DNA of 10,657 nt from Thermoplasmata archaeon (GTDB lineage Archaea; Thermoplasmatota; Thermoplasmata; SG8-5): the NCBI GenBank assembly GCA_030655715.1, contig JAUSPR010000236.1, forward strand, positions 1-10,657. Reading direction: 5' to 3'. The translations under genes and the position numbers were made by a program. Shown piece after piece: positions 1 through 5,194 of the stretch. The notes beneath the pieces were generated by a model. The model was not told the DNA's origin and did no database searches. It saw only the letters and a program-made list of their open reading frames with translations. How positions within the stretch are numbered: position 1 is the first letter of the stretch; the number at the start of each line of letters is the position of its first letter.

Positions 1-501
1 CCAGGCCATGGGGGCGCCGCACCAATCCTCTTCCAGGCCATATTCCGAGCCAGAGGTTCCCAGTGTAACAAGGATTATTCCATCCTTTTTTAGTAATATG
101 TTCATTCTTGTAAACAGAGCCTTGTGTTCGTCTCTGGGAATGTGGAAAATAGCATAGAATGAAACTATGGCGTGAAAACTCTCGTTTAAATCAACCTTGG
201 AAAAATCTCCTTTGATATATTTAGCCTCCGGAACATTTTTTCTGGCCATATCGACATGTTTTTGTGAGATATCAATACCTGTCACATCAAAACCTTTGTT
301 GACCAGATAACTGTCATACGGAATTCCTGGCCCTGACCCCCGGTCCAATATTTTGGCTCCTTTTGTTAGACGTTTCGTGAGTTTATCAAGGATTCTCTTT
401 TCGAAAGGATATTCATCTATCTTATCGTCCAGGCGGTAGGTATTCAGATAATCACCCTTTTCATACCCTTCTTTAACAAGTTTCCGCATGTCCTTTGTCA
501 T
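1..501 (-). CDS. Class I SAM-dependent methyltransferase, 3' end cut by the window edge
   Basis: The frame is open from an ATG at 501 to the left edge, giving 167 residues with no stop, so the C-terminus is missing. It reads as a Rossmann-fold class I methyltransferase of the small-molecule type. The SAM-binding motif I is ILDRGSGPG (about residues 51-59), with Arg where most relatives have a hydrophobic residue, but the D-x-G-x-G-x-G pattern is intact. The acidic motif II follows as VTGIDIS, then a GDFSK stretch (motif III region), then FHAIVSFYAIFHIPRDEH and a KKDGIILVTLG strand, as is usual in this superfamily. The substrate cannot be deduced. Only 8 bp separate it from the DNA methyltransferase stop upstream, so the two are probably co-transcribed. 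AAGGG lies just before the start as a weak ribosome-binding site. Family assignment is firm; function is unknown. Confidence 0.8.
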   Translation of the reverse strand, partial: MTKDMRKLVKEGYEKGDYLNTYRLDDKIDEYPFEKRILDKLTKRLTKGAKILDRGSGPGIPYDSYLVNKGFDVTGIDISQKHVDMARKNVPEAKYIKGDFSKVDLNESFHAIVSFYAIFHIPRDEHKALFTRMNILLKKDGIILVTLGTSGSEYGLEEDWCGAPMAW

Positions 502-509
502 ATTATCCC

Positions 510-1178
510 TTATTTATTTTTGAATACCAAGCAATAACTGTGGTCATATTCAAAACCATATGTTCCGCACCCGTCATAACCCCCATCTCCTGTCCAGCCA
601 ATGACTATTTCACCCTCAAAATGAAATACCTTTGAAACTTCTTTTGCAATGTCCCAGGCCAGTGTTGTTACTTCTCCATCCCCTTTAAGGTTCGAAACCT
701 CAATAACGATATATGAATCCTTTTTCATCAAGTCTTTTATTTGAAGGTATATTTTGTGGATGTCACTCAGGTACTGGTCATAATTTCCTTCTTTTGTGTA
801 TGATGAAAAAGCATCAACTTCATGGGTTTTTCTTGTATAGGGCGGTGAAGTAAAACAGAAATCAAATTCTGGAAGGTCGAAGGATTTCAATTCAAGAGAG
901 CTTCCATTGATTAGATTTTCTTTGTTTTTAATCTGGGATTTAATATAACTGGCTCTTTCCTTGACATACTCAATTCCATAGGGAATTCTTCCCACCTCCT
1001 CTGCCACAATGAGGGTAGTGCCCAACCCGGCAAATGGGTCCAAGACCAGATCACCTGGCTTTGTAAATTCATTCAGAAAATATCGGACTAGATTTTCAGG
1101 ATTGCGGTTATCGTCGAGATGGAACTCCTTTGGAATTTCCCTTTCGTGTTTGTGTTCAAGGATCAAAAATGTTTTCAT
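510..1178 (-). CDS. DNA methyltransferase, SPPY type (probable N4-cytosine or N6-adenine)
   Basis: This 222-residue protein has the two hallmark motifs of DNA amino-methyltransferases: motif I DPFAGLGTT at 47-55, binding S-adenosylmethionine, and motif IV TSPPY at 110-114, the catalytic loop. SPPY, as opposed to DPPY, is most typical of N4-cytosine enzymes. Motif I precedes motif IV with little between them and there is no large target-recognition domain, so it is compact compared with full restriction-system methylases. The stretch NPENLVRYFLNEF before motif I and the C-terminal HSYCLVFKNK are also family-like. No restriction endonuclease is visible, so it looks like an orphan, though a partner could lie beyond the left edge. 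Start choice is supported by GGAAGTGAT, a one-mismatch match to the archaeal Shine-Dalgarno, three bases upstream of the ATG. It lies 27 bp after the small membrane protein gene and probably belongs to the same transcript. Confidence 0.83.
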   Translation of the reverse strand: MKTFLILEHKHEREIPKEFHLDDNRNPENLVRYFLNEFTKPGDLVLDPFAGLGTTLIVAEEVGRIPYGIEYVKERASYIKSQIKNKENLINGSSLELKSFDLPEFDFCFTSPPYTRKTHEVDAFSSYTKEGNYDQYLSDIHKIYLQIKDLMKKDSYIVIEVSNLKGDGEVTTLAWDIAKEVSKVFHFEGEIVIGWTGDGGYDGCGTYGFEYDHSYCLVFKNK

Positions 1179-1181
1179 TAA

Positions 1182-1190
1182 ATCACTTCC
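1182..1190 (-). promoter_or_regulatory. Ribosome-binding site of the DNA methyltransferase
   Basis: On the minus strand this reads GGAAGTGAT, one mismatch from GGAGGTGAT, with a 3-base spacer to the ATG ending at 1176. It fixes the start codon of the methyltransferase. Confidence 0.6.
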
Positions 1191-1205
1191 AGAAGACTAA
1201 ATCAA

Positions 1206-1487
1206 TTAGCCTGACTTCTGTTTATGTTTTTTATTCCTTTTGAAATCCCGGCCGCGCTTGTATTTTTGGGTGTTCTTATGAACCAGTAAATAGACAATCA
1301 AGCCGATGAATGAAAAGAGCAGAATCATAGCCATCCAATGGTTCGGTGTCAATCCGTAAATCTTGCCGTCTTTTCCAACCCTTTCAGTGGCATCGTGATA
1401 TACCCAAAGCATGGTCAATAATGAAATGCCCCATACGATGATGTATGCCATGAACAGAGTGCTTTCAACAGATTCTTCTCCTAACAT
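1206..1487 (-). CDS. Small two-helix membrane protein with basic C-terminal tail
   Basis: A 93-residue protein with two hydrophobic segments, about 10-30 and 49-69. They are separated by a short polar loop (HDATERVGKDGKIYG), and a strongly basic tail of about 24 residues rich in Lys and Arg follows. Helix two, WMAMILLFSFIGLIVYLLV, resembles the second helix of PLDc_N-like small membrane proteins, but this is only a resemblance. The basic tail should lie in the cytoplasm by the positive-inside rule. The start is supported by GAGGTG at 1495-1500, a very good archaeal Shine-Dalgarno. It is followed after 27 bp by the DNA methyltransferase and preceded by the first copy of the hairpin repeat. It is a real small gene by its ribosome site and coherent topology; its function is unknown. 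Confidence 0.72.
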   Translation of the reverse strand: MLGEESVESTLFMAYIIVWGISLLTMLWVYHDATERVGKDGKIYGLTPNHWMAMILLFSFIGLIVYLLVHKNTQKYKRGRDFKRNKKHKQKSG

Positions 1488-1494
1488 TTTTCTC

Positions 1495-1500
1495 CACCTC
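1495..1500 (-). promoter_or_regulatory. Strong Shine-Dalgarno of the two-helix membrane protein gene
   Basis: The minus strand reads GAGGTG followed by GAGAAAA and the ATG at 1487. It matches the core of the archaeal anti-Shine-Dalgarno complement and is the strongest ribosome site in the left region. Confidence 0.65.
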
Positions 1501-1513
1501 TATGCCAGGAAAT

Positions 1514-1553
1514 ATGAAAGCCCCGATAAAAGGCTTTCGTCGGCTCGTTGAAT
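1514..1553. repeat. Dispersed hairpin repeat, copy 1
   Basis: Arms GAAAGCC (1516-1522) and GGCTTTC (1532-1538) enclose the 9-base loop CCGATAAAA. Downstream on the plus strand comes GTCGGCTCGTTGAAT, matching copy 3 (GTCAGATCGTTGAAT) at 13 of 15 positions. It lies between the two-helix membrane gene and the 99-aa gene. The upstream flank seen in copies 2 and 3 (TGAATGC) is not conserved here. Confidence 0.85.
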
Positions 1554-1568
1554 TAAATTCCCAGCCCC

Positions 1569-1590
1569 CAAACGTTTCCAATCACGTTTG
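1569..1590. repeat. Short inverted repeat in the 3' flank of the 99-aa gene
   Basis: CAAACGT (1569-1575) and ACGTTTG (1584-1590) form a perfect 7-bp stem with an 8-base loop. It lies 22 bp past the stop of the 99-aa gene in the direction of transcription. It may be a 3'-end RNA structure; no T-run follows it on the minus strand, so it is not a classical terminator. Confidence 0.5.
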
Positions 1591-1612
1591 AAGACAAAGG
1601 ATTACCGCGATC

Positions 1613-1912
1613 CTAAGCAATTTGTTCATAATATTTGCTCTGTCCGGCTTGGAAAACTTTGGACATCATCTCTTGGAACCATTCCTGTTGTTCGAATTTG
1701 CCTTCTTCCCATTTTTTTGTAATTCTTTCCATGTCTTCTTTGGTCTTGTATTCGACCAGCATCACAAAGTTTTTCCGGTCTTCCGAGAGAAAATACCGCA
1801 TGTTGATGATACCTTCCTTTGTCTTGTCTTCGTTGCTCCAGGCAATGATGTCATCCAAATCTTTTCGTATCCAATCTTCCTTGAGATTTCCTACCAGTAT
1901 TTCGACCCACAT
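1613..1912 (-). CDS. Small protein, possible dimeric alpha/beta-barrel fold
   Basis: From the ATG at 1912 this is a 99-residue soluble, charged protein beginning MWVEILVGNLKED. The alternation looks like beta-alpha-beta-beta-alpha: strand MWVEILVG, a helix, paired strands INMRYFLSEDRKNFVMLVEY, then helix TKEDMERITKKWEEGK. That layout recalls the dimeric alpha/beta barrel (antibiotic-biosynthesis-monooxygenase-like) superfamily, but I see no diagnostic residue. The frame stays open upstream to an ATG at 2029 that overlaps the preceding TGA. The extra 39 residues translate the hairpin repeat and are probably not protein, and the start at 1912 gives a natural N-terminus. GTGAAAA just before the ATG resembles the leader of the 126-aa gene. 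It is flanked by repeat copies 2 and 1, like a one-gene cassette. Function is unknown. Confidence 0.65.
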   Translation of the reverse strand: MWVEILVGNLKEDWIRKDLDDIIAWSNEDKTKEGIINMRYFLSEDRKNFVMLVEYKTKEDMERITKKWEEGKFEQQEWFQEMMSKVFQAGQSKYYEQIA

Positions 1913-1946
1913 TTTCACACACAACCTGAGCAGCCAGTCGCCCGCC

Positions 1947-2010
1947 GCCCAACTGAATGCGAAAGCCCCGATAAAAGGCTTTCGCCAAGACCCCGATTCA
2001 CTGGTTGAAC
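1947..2010. repeat. Dispersed hairpin repeat, copy 2, with attC-like ends
   Basis: The core is a perfect 9-bp stem, GCGAAAGCC (1959-1967) and GGCTTTCGC (1977-1985), with loop CCGATAAAA. Further out, TGAAT (1954-1958) pairs with ATTCA (1996-2000), and CAAC (1950-1953) pairs with GTTG (2004-2007), with extra unpaired bases on the right arm. The outermost 7-mers GCCCAAC (1947-1953) and GTTGAAC (2004-2010) fit the integron attC consensus RYYYAAC and GTTRRRY. It begins 16 bp beyond the stop of the 126-aa gene and ends 35 bp before the 99-aa gene start. The hairpin is certain; the attC reading is tentative. Confidence 0.8.
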
Positions 2011-2025
2011 ATTGAATGGCTCCAA

Positions 2026-2406
2026 TCATCTAGAATTATATCCATTAATGATGAAGAGAAAACCGGCGATCCCGAAAATTCCAAAAAATAAATAGTAACA
2101 AATATCCGAATATATTTGGTAATATTTTGGTATGTAGATGATGATGCCAGAAAGAATTAACAACCCGATTCCGATAATGATTTTTACTTTTGGATTTCTG
2201 CGTTCTTTTAGCCAGTCTACAATAAATCCAACACCAGCACTTAAAATTAAGAATATGCCCATTAGAAATAGAAGAATTACAAATAGAAATACAAAATAGC
2301 AAACCATAGAATTTAAAGAGATAATAGCAACATAACCCAGAATTATTGATATAGCGATTAGAAACACTCCACCTGCAATTTTGTCATTCTGGTACTCTTT
2401 TCCCAT
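2026..2406 (-). CDS. Four-helix integral membrane protein of unknown function
   Basis: A 126-residue, very hydrophobic protein. Four membrane segments are apparent, about 10-30, 35-63, 74-92 and 101-122. A basic loop WLKERRNPKVK between helices two and three is probably cytoplasmic, and the termini are short and polar (MGKEYQNDK and NGYNSR). No catalytic or ligand motif is visible. The coding sequence is noticeably AT-rich compared with the housekeeping genes to the right, which suggests a different origin. The start at 2406 is preceded by AGTGAAAA, the same leader style as the 99-aa gene. It sits between hairpin repeat copies 3 and 2. It could be a small transporter-like, immunity or stress protein, but nothing in the sequence chooses between these. 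Confidence 0.7.
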   Translation of the reverse strand: MGKEYQNDKIAGGVFLIAISIILGYVAIISLNSMVCYFVFLFVILLFLMGIFLILSAGVGFIVDWLKERRNPKVKIIIGIGLLILSGIIIYIPKYYQIYSDICYYLFFGIFGIAGFLFIINGYNSR

Positions 2407-2439
2407 TTTTCACTATCCTGACATTCCCCGCGTCTTAAG

Positions 2440-2484
2440 TGAATGCGAAAGCCATGATAAAAGGCTTTCGTCAGATCGTTGAAT
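2440..2484. repeat. Dispersed hairpin repeat, copy 3
   Basis: Arms CGAAAGCC (2446-2453) and GGCTTTCG (2463-2470) form a perfect 8-bp stem with loop ATGATAAAA. The left flank TGAATG is shared with copy 2 and the right flank GTCAGATCGTTGAAT with copy 1, so it looks like the fullest match to the family consensus. It lies 34 bp upstream of the start of the 126-aa membrane protein gene. Confidence 0.85.
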
Positions 2485-2500
2485 CCAACTCTCAGTAATT

Positions 2501-2522
2501 CCAAATGCCCTTAGGGCTTTGG
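2501..2522. repeat. Bulged hairpin beside repeat copy 3
   Basis: CCAAA pairs with TTTGG and GCCC pairs with GGGC around the loop TTA, with T2506 bulged out, giving a 9-bp stem. It stands 17 bp from the end of repeat copy 3. No T-run follows on either strand. Possible structured RNA or part of a larger repeat element. Confidence 0.45.
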
Positions 2523-2707
2523 ATGCCGGAAAAAAGCATTTGTCATCAACGCATTCGACCATGGCACGGGAACATTCTATCGCTAAATCCAGTGGCCATG
2601 CTGCTTGTATTAATCTGTAAGCAATCGGTGAATCCGAAAACTAAATCCAGCTATCTCAAGGATTCGCCCTGAGTAAGCAGTCTCACATCAAACACTCTCA
2701 ATGCCCC

Positions 2708-2749
2708 CCTGAAATTTCGAGCCATCATTCAGAAAGCCGAAATTTCAGG
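2708..2749 (-). terminator. 12-bp inverted repeat overlapping the PAN stop; possible 3'-end structure
   Basis: CCTGAAATTTCG (2708-2719) and CGAAATTTCAGG (2738-2749) are a perfect 12-bp inverted repeat with an 18-base loop. The right arm contains the TGA stop of the PAN gene (2745-2747), so the end of the PAN mRNA could fold into this stem. The transcript continues into GGGGGG, not U-rich sequence, so this is not a typical archaeal terminator. An RNA-stability element or the footprint of a past insertion are alternatives. Confidence 0.4.
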
Positions 2750-3968
2750 CAAACATATGCGCGCTTTCCCCGATCGTATCCGCGTCCACGACCATGACCT
2801 TGACAACTGCATTATTGAAGTCCAGCATCTTGACCTTGGTTCGGTCCTCGCGGATTGCGAACATCCCTGCTTCTGTACATATGGCCTTGATGTCCGCGCC
2901 GGAAACGCCGTCCGTTCTGGAAGCGAGTTCTTCAAAGTTAACGTCCTTCGCGACGCTCATCTTCCTTGTGTGTATCTTGAAAATCTCTCCTCTCGCCACG
3001 TAATTGGGAACCGGTATTGTGATGATGCGGTCGAACCTGCCAGGCCTCAGGAGTGCGTCGTCCAGTATGTCAGGCCGATTCGTGGCGCCGATTATCTTCA
3101 CATTCTCCAAGGAATCGAATCCGTCCAGTTCGGCAAGCAATTGCATGAGCGTTCTCTGGACCTCGCGGTCGCCGGAGGTTGCAACCTCCAACCGCTTTGC
3201 ACCGACTGAGTCAAGTTCGTCAATAAACACGATGGTCGGAGCCTTTTCCCTGGCCATGTCAAAGAGTTCTCTGACGAGCCTGGCTCCTTCTCCGATGTAT
3301 TTTTGCACTAATTCCGAGCCAACAAATTTGATGAACGTGGCATTGGTCTGGTGGGCTACAGCCTTGGCCAGCATTGTCTTGCCAGTTCCCGGGGGGCCGA
3401 CAAGCAGCACGCCCTTGGGCGGGTCTATTCCGACTTTCTTGTAAAGTTCCGGCTTGAGAAGCGGGTCTTCCACGGCTTCGCGGATTTCCCTCATCTGGTC
3501 TTCCAGGCCGCCGATATCTTCGTAACTTATCTCGGGCCTGTCTATAACCTCGCCGCCAAGGACAATGGGGTCCAATGAGGCAGGCAGAACTCCTACGACA
3601 GCGAGGCTCTGCTTGTTCAGGGCCACTCTGGCACCAACAATGACATTTTCTGGAGAGATGTATTCTGCAGTTGTAACGATAAAATCCGGTCCGGTACTGC
3701 TCTTGACCACGACCCGGCCATCAGTCAGCACGTCCTTTATTGTGCCGATAATCATTGGAGGAGTTTTCATCCTGTCAAGTTCAAACCTCAGCCTCTGAAT
3801 TTCCTTCTGAAGGCGGACCATCTCGCTCTTGATGTATCTCTTCTCGCCCTCATTCTGGCGGGCTTCGTCAAGAAGGCGCTCGTTCATGCCCTCGAGTGCG
3901 CCAATGCGCTCCTTCAGCTCGGCTGAGAATTCTTCTATTTCCTCTTCAAATATTTCTTCATCGGTCAT
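2745..3968 (-). CDS. pan: Proteasome-activating nucleotidase (PAN), AAA ATPase of the archaeal proteasome
   Basis: PAN forms a hexameric ring that unfolds substrates and feeds them into the 20S proteasome in the cytoplasm. From the ATG at 3968 it is 407 residues, the usual PAN size. In order: an N-terminal coiled coil (about 4-67), the proline-containing linker KTPP, an OB-fold domain (about 72-140), and the AAA module. The module has Walker A GPPGTGKT (191-198), pore loop FVG (215-217), Walker B IVFIDELD (246-253) and the second-region-of-homology sequence LLRPGRFDR with both arginine fingers. The C-terminus is MFA, so the proteasome-docking HbYX motif has Phe for Tyr. The frame extends nine codons to a TTG at 3995, but the ATG, with GGTG upstream, gives the natural MTDEE start. 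It is divergent from MBF1. Confidence 0.96.
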   Translation of the reverse strand: MTDEEIFEEEIEEFSAELKERIGALEGMNERLLDEARQNEGEKRYIKSEMVRLQKEIQRLRFELDRMKTPPMIIGTIKDVLTDGRVVVKSSTGPDFIVTTAEYISPENVIVGARVALNKQSLAVVGVLPASLDPIVLGGEVIDRPEISYEDIGGLEDQMREIREAVEDPLLKPELYKKVGIDPPKGVLLVGPPGTGKTMLAKAVAHQTNATFIKFVGSELVQKYIGEGARLVRELFDMAREKAPTIVFIDELDSVGAKRLEVATSGDREVQRTLMQLLAELDGFDSLENVKIIGATNRPDILDDALLRPGRFDRIITIPVPNYVARGEIFKIHTRKMSVAKDVNFEELASRTDGVSGADIKAICTEAGMFAIREDRTKVKMLDFNNAVVKVMVVDADTIGESAHMFA

Positions 3969-4014
3969 ATTATGCACCAGCAAACCGGGGTGCAATCTGG
4001 CAACCCATCGCTAA

Positions 4015-4026
4015 GTATATATTATC
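4015..4026 (-). promoter_or_regulatory. TATA-like box for PAN
   Basis: The minus strand reads GATAATATATAC, about 50 bp before the PAN ATG. Archaeal transcription starts about 25 bp downstream of the box, which would give a leader of some 25 bases for the start at 3968. This is a prediction from composition and spacing. Confidence 0.45.
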
Positions 4027-4029
4027 TCG

Positions 4030-4040
4030 CATATTTATGG
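4030..4040 (+). promoter_or_regulatory. TATA-like box for MBF1
   Basis: CATATTTATGG lies 35-45 bp before the MBF1 ATG at 4075, placing a transcription start near 4060. It sits back to back with the PAN box within about 25 bp, so the two genes share one divergent promoter region and may compete for or share TBP/TFB binding. Confidence 0.4.
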
Positions 4041-4064
4041 TTTACCATTAAATAAATGTGAGAT

Positions 4065-4070
4065 GGGTGA
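4065..4070 (+). promoter_or_regulatory. Shine-Dalgarno that decides the MBF1 start
   Basis: GGGTGA lies 4 bases before the ATG at 4075. It matches the GGTGA part of the archaeal consensus and favours this ATG over the in-frame ATG at 4063. Confidence 0.5.
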
Positions 4071-4074
4071 AAAA

Positions 4075-4572
4075 ATGATATGCGAATTATGTGGTTCCGA
4101 CGTTTCGAGAACCAAGCTGGTCATGGTTGAAGGCGCGGCTGTAAATGTCTGTTCAAAATGCGAGAAATTCGGCAGTAGCGGTGCTGTTAAGGCCAAGAAC
4201 GGCACGGTTTTGCTGCCTAACGTTGCGGAGAGGTTGGACTCCAGGGAGAAGAGGAGGACCGAGAGGGACATCTATCAGACAACTGGTGAATTGGAACTGG
4301 CATTGGATTATAACACTCGCATTCGAATGGCAAGGCAGAAATTCGGCATGACCCATGAGGAGCTGGCAAAGCTGATTAGCGAGAAGAAAAGCATCATAAT
4401 TAAGATTGAAGCGGCAGAAATGAGGCCGAATGACAAGCTGGTTTCGAGATTGGAAAAAGCATTGAAAATATCGCTGATGGAAGTAGTTGAAAACGCAGGA
4501 GAGACCAAGAAGGCAGAATATTCACGGGGGTTAACATTAGGTGACTTCATCAAGGTCAAGGAAAAAAAGTAA
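4075..4572 (+). CDS. mbf1: Multiprotein bridging factor 1 homologue (zinc ribbon plus HTH)
   Basis: Archaeal MBF1 is a conserved DNA- and ribosome-associated HTH protein; its eukaryotic relative bridges TBP and activators, while its archaeal role is less settled. From 4075 it has 165 residues. An N-terminal zinc ribbon has CELC at 3-6 and CSKC at 26-29. A basic linker follows (about 54-66), then an XRE/Cro-type helix-turn-helix (about 79-136) with the characteristic MTHEELAKLISEKKSIIIKIE and PNDKLVSRLEKAL. The tail GLTLGDFIKVK is typical of archaeal MBF1. An ATG at 4063 would add MGEK, but the GGGTGA site and the family's usual start just before the CxxC pair favour 4075. It diverges from PAN, and its 3' end overlaps the following membrane-protein gene by 32 bp. 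Confidence 0.93.
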   Translation: MICELCGSDVSRTKLVMVEGAAVNVCSKCEKFGSSGAVKAKNGTVLLPNVAERLDSREKRRTERDIYQTTGELELALDYNTRIRMARQKFGMTHEELAKLISEKKSIIIKIEAAEMRPNDKLVSRLEKALKISLMEVVENAGETKKAEYSRGLTLGDFIKVKEKK

Positions 4573-5146
4573 AATTATCGCACTGGCATTTTTCTTTGTC
4601 ATAATGATACCTATAGGTTTGCCAAATTCCATGGCATTGCCAGTGTTCTATGATGTGAATATTCCAGGTTCAGCAGATACTGGCCAGTTGATTAATATTA
4701 CTGTCAACATTACCTCGACACCGGAAGTGGACGAGGTCATACTCCGGTATAGCAATCCTGCCACTGGACAGGTCATATTTGATATCATGGTGCTTACAGC
4801 GGGCAATATATCAAACGGTACATGGTCGTTCGAAGTTCCTGCATTGCCTTATGAGGGTAGCATTGAGTACGGCATAACCGCGAAGGACTTCAACGGTACA
4901 TCTGCCCAGTATCCTCCAGGTGGTACCGGAACCATACAAATCACCGGGGAAAAACCTCCAAAAGAATTTCCCTGGAACCTGGTAATAATCGTCGTTTTCC
5001 TGGCAGTGGCAATGATTGCCACCGAGCTGATATTCAAGCCCGGTTTCTACAGGCCTACAGGCAGACAGAGAGCTAAGGCATTGGAAGAGGAAGATAGAAA
5101 AAAGGAGCAGGAAGAATCCGAGGAAGAACCCCCGAATACAATATAG
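4541..5146 (+). CDS. Exported membrane-anchored protein with Ig-like ectodomain, function unknown
   Basis: A 201-residue protein starting at GTG inside the end of the MBF1 gene. The N-terminus has a signal-peptide or anchor pattern: basic RSRKKSK at 5-11, then a hydrophobic core IIALAFFFVIMIPIGL at 12-27. Residues about 34-136 form a beta-rich domain (NITVNITST, EVILRYS, GTWSFEVPAL, IEYGITAKD) that looks Ig- or fibronectin-like. It carries five N-glycosylation sequons, Asn 52, 56, 89, 92 and 118, which fits exposure outside the cell. A membrane helix lies at about 144-166. The C-terminal tail is cytoplasmic and highly charged, with many Glu (EEEDRKKEQEESEEE). No other start gives the basic n-region, so the GTG is preferred despite a weak ribosome site. 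It is probably co-transcribed with MBF1. Its role is unknown. Confidence 0.75.
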   Translation: MTSSRSRKKSKIIALAFFFVIMIPIGLPNSMALPVFYDVNIPGSADTGQLINITVNITSTPEVDEVILRYSNPATGQVIFDIMVLTAGNISNGTWSFEVPALPYEGSIEYGITAKDFNGTSAQYPPGGTGTIQITGEKPPKEFPWNLVIIVVFLAVAMIATELIFKPGFYRPTGRQRAKALEEEDRKKEQEESEEEPPNTI

Positions 5147-5150
5147 ATAT

Positions 5151-5174
5151 AAATTTCAAGTATAGAGAAATTTT
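5151..5174. terminator. AT-rich stem-loop between convergent genes
   Basis: AAATTTC (5151-5157) and GAAATTT (5167-5173) form a 7-bp stem with a 9-base loop, ending in TTTT. It lies in the 48-bp gap between convergent stop codons, where a shared terminator is expected. The stem is weak in GC, so it is a candidate only. Confidence 0.4.
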
Positions 5175-5194
5175 GATTAAATTATGTATGTGGT

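Larger units (their letters stand above)
2407..2744. other. 338-bp gene-free stretch between PAN and the small-gene run
   Basis: I see no convincing gene here. It contains hairpin repeat copy 3, a bulged hairpin at 2501-2522, two copies of CTAAATCCAG (2583-2592 and 2641-2650), and the left arm and loop of the inverted repeat that overlaps the PAN stop. A 49-codon plus-strand frame (2523-2672) has no ribosome site and no recognisable product. It could hold a structured RNA, the 3' end of the PAN transcript and the promoter of the small-gene run, or the remnant of a decayed cassette. Confidence 0.5.

Noticed and set aside
1622..2015. Two plus-strand frames of about 126-128 codons opposite the 99-aa gene
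   Set aside because: They are antisense, cross the repeat, lack ribosome sites and show no coherent fold; the minus-strand frame has a better start and composition.
1206..2406. Toxin-antitoxin modules among the small genes
   Set aside because: The gaps between the small genes are about 110-130 bp, two of the three proteins are membrane proteins, and no toxin or antitoxin motif is visible.
1514..2484. Hairpin repeats as plain intrinsic terminators
   Set aside because: No T-run follows the stem on the minus strand, conservation extends beyond the stem to the GTTGAAY box, and copy 3 lies upstream of the run with no gene immediately before it.
2523..2672. 49-codon plus-strand frame in the gap next to PAN
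   Set aside because: There is no ribosome site, it has unremarkable composition and no recognisable product, and it overlaps repeats.
2757..3798. Long open frames on the plus strand across the PAN gene
   Set aside because: They are antisense to a certain conserved gene and arise from its codon usage; none has a recognisable product. The same applies to frames opposite thrS, MBF1 and the ABC-F gene.
3969..3995. TTG start nine codons upstream for PAN
   Set aside because: The internal ATG gives a typical acidic coiled-coil N-terminus with a GGTG site before it, and the upstream region fits a short leader.
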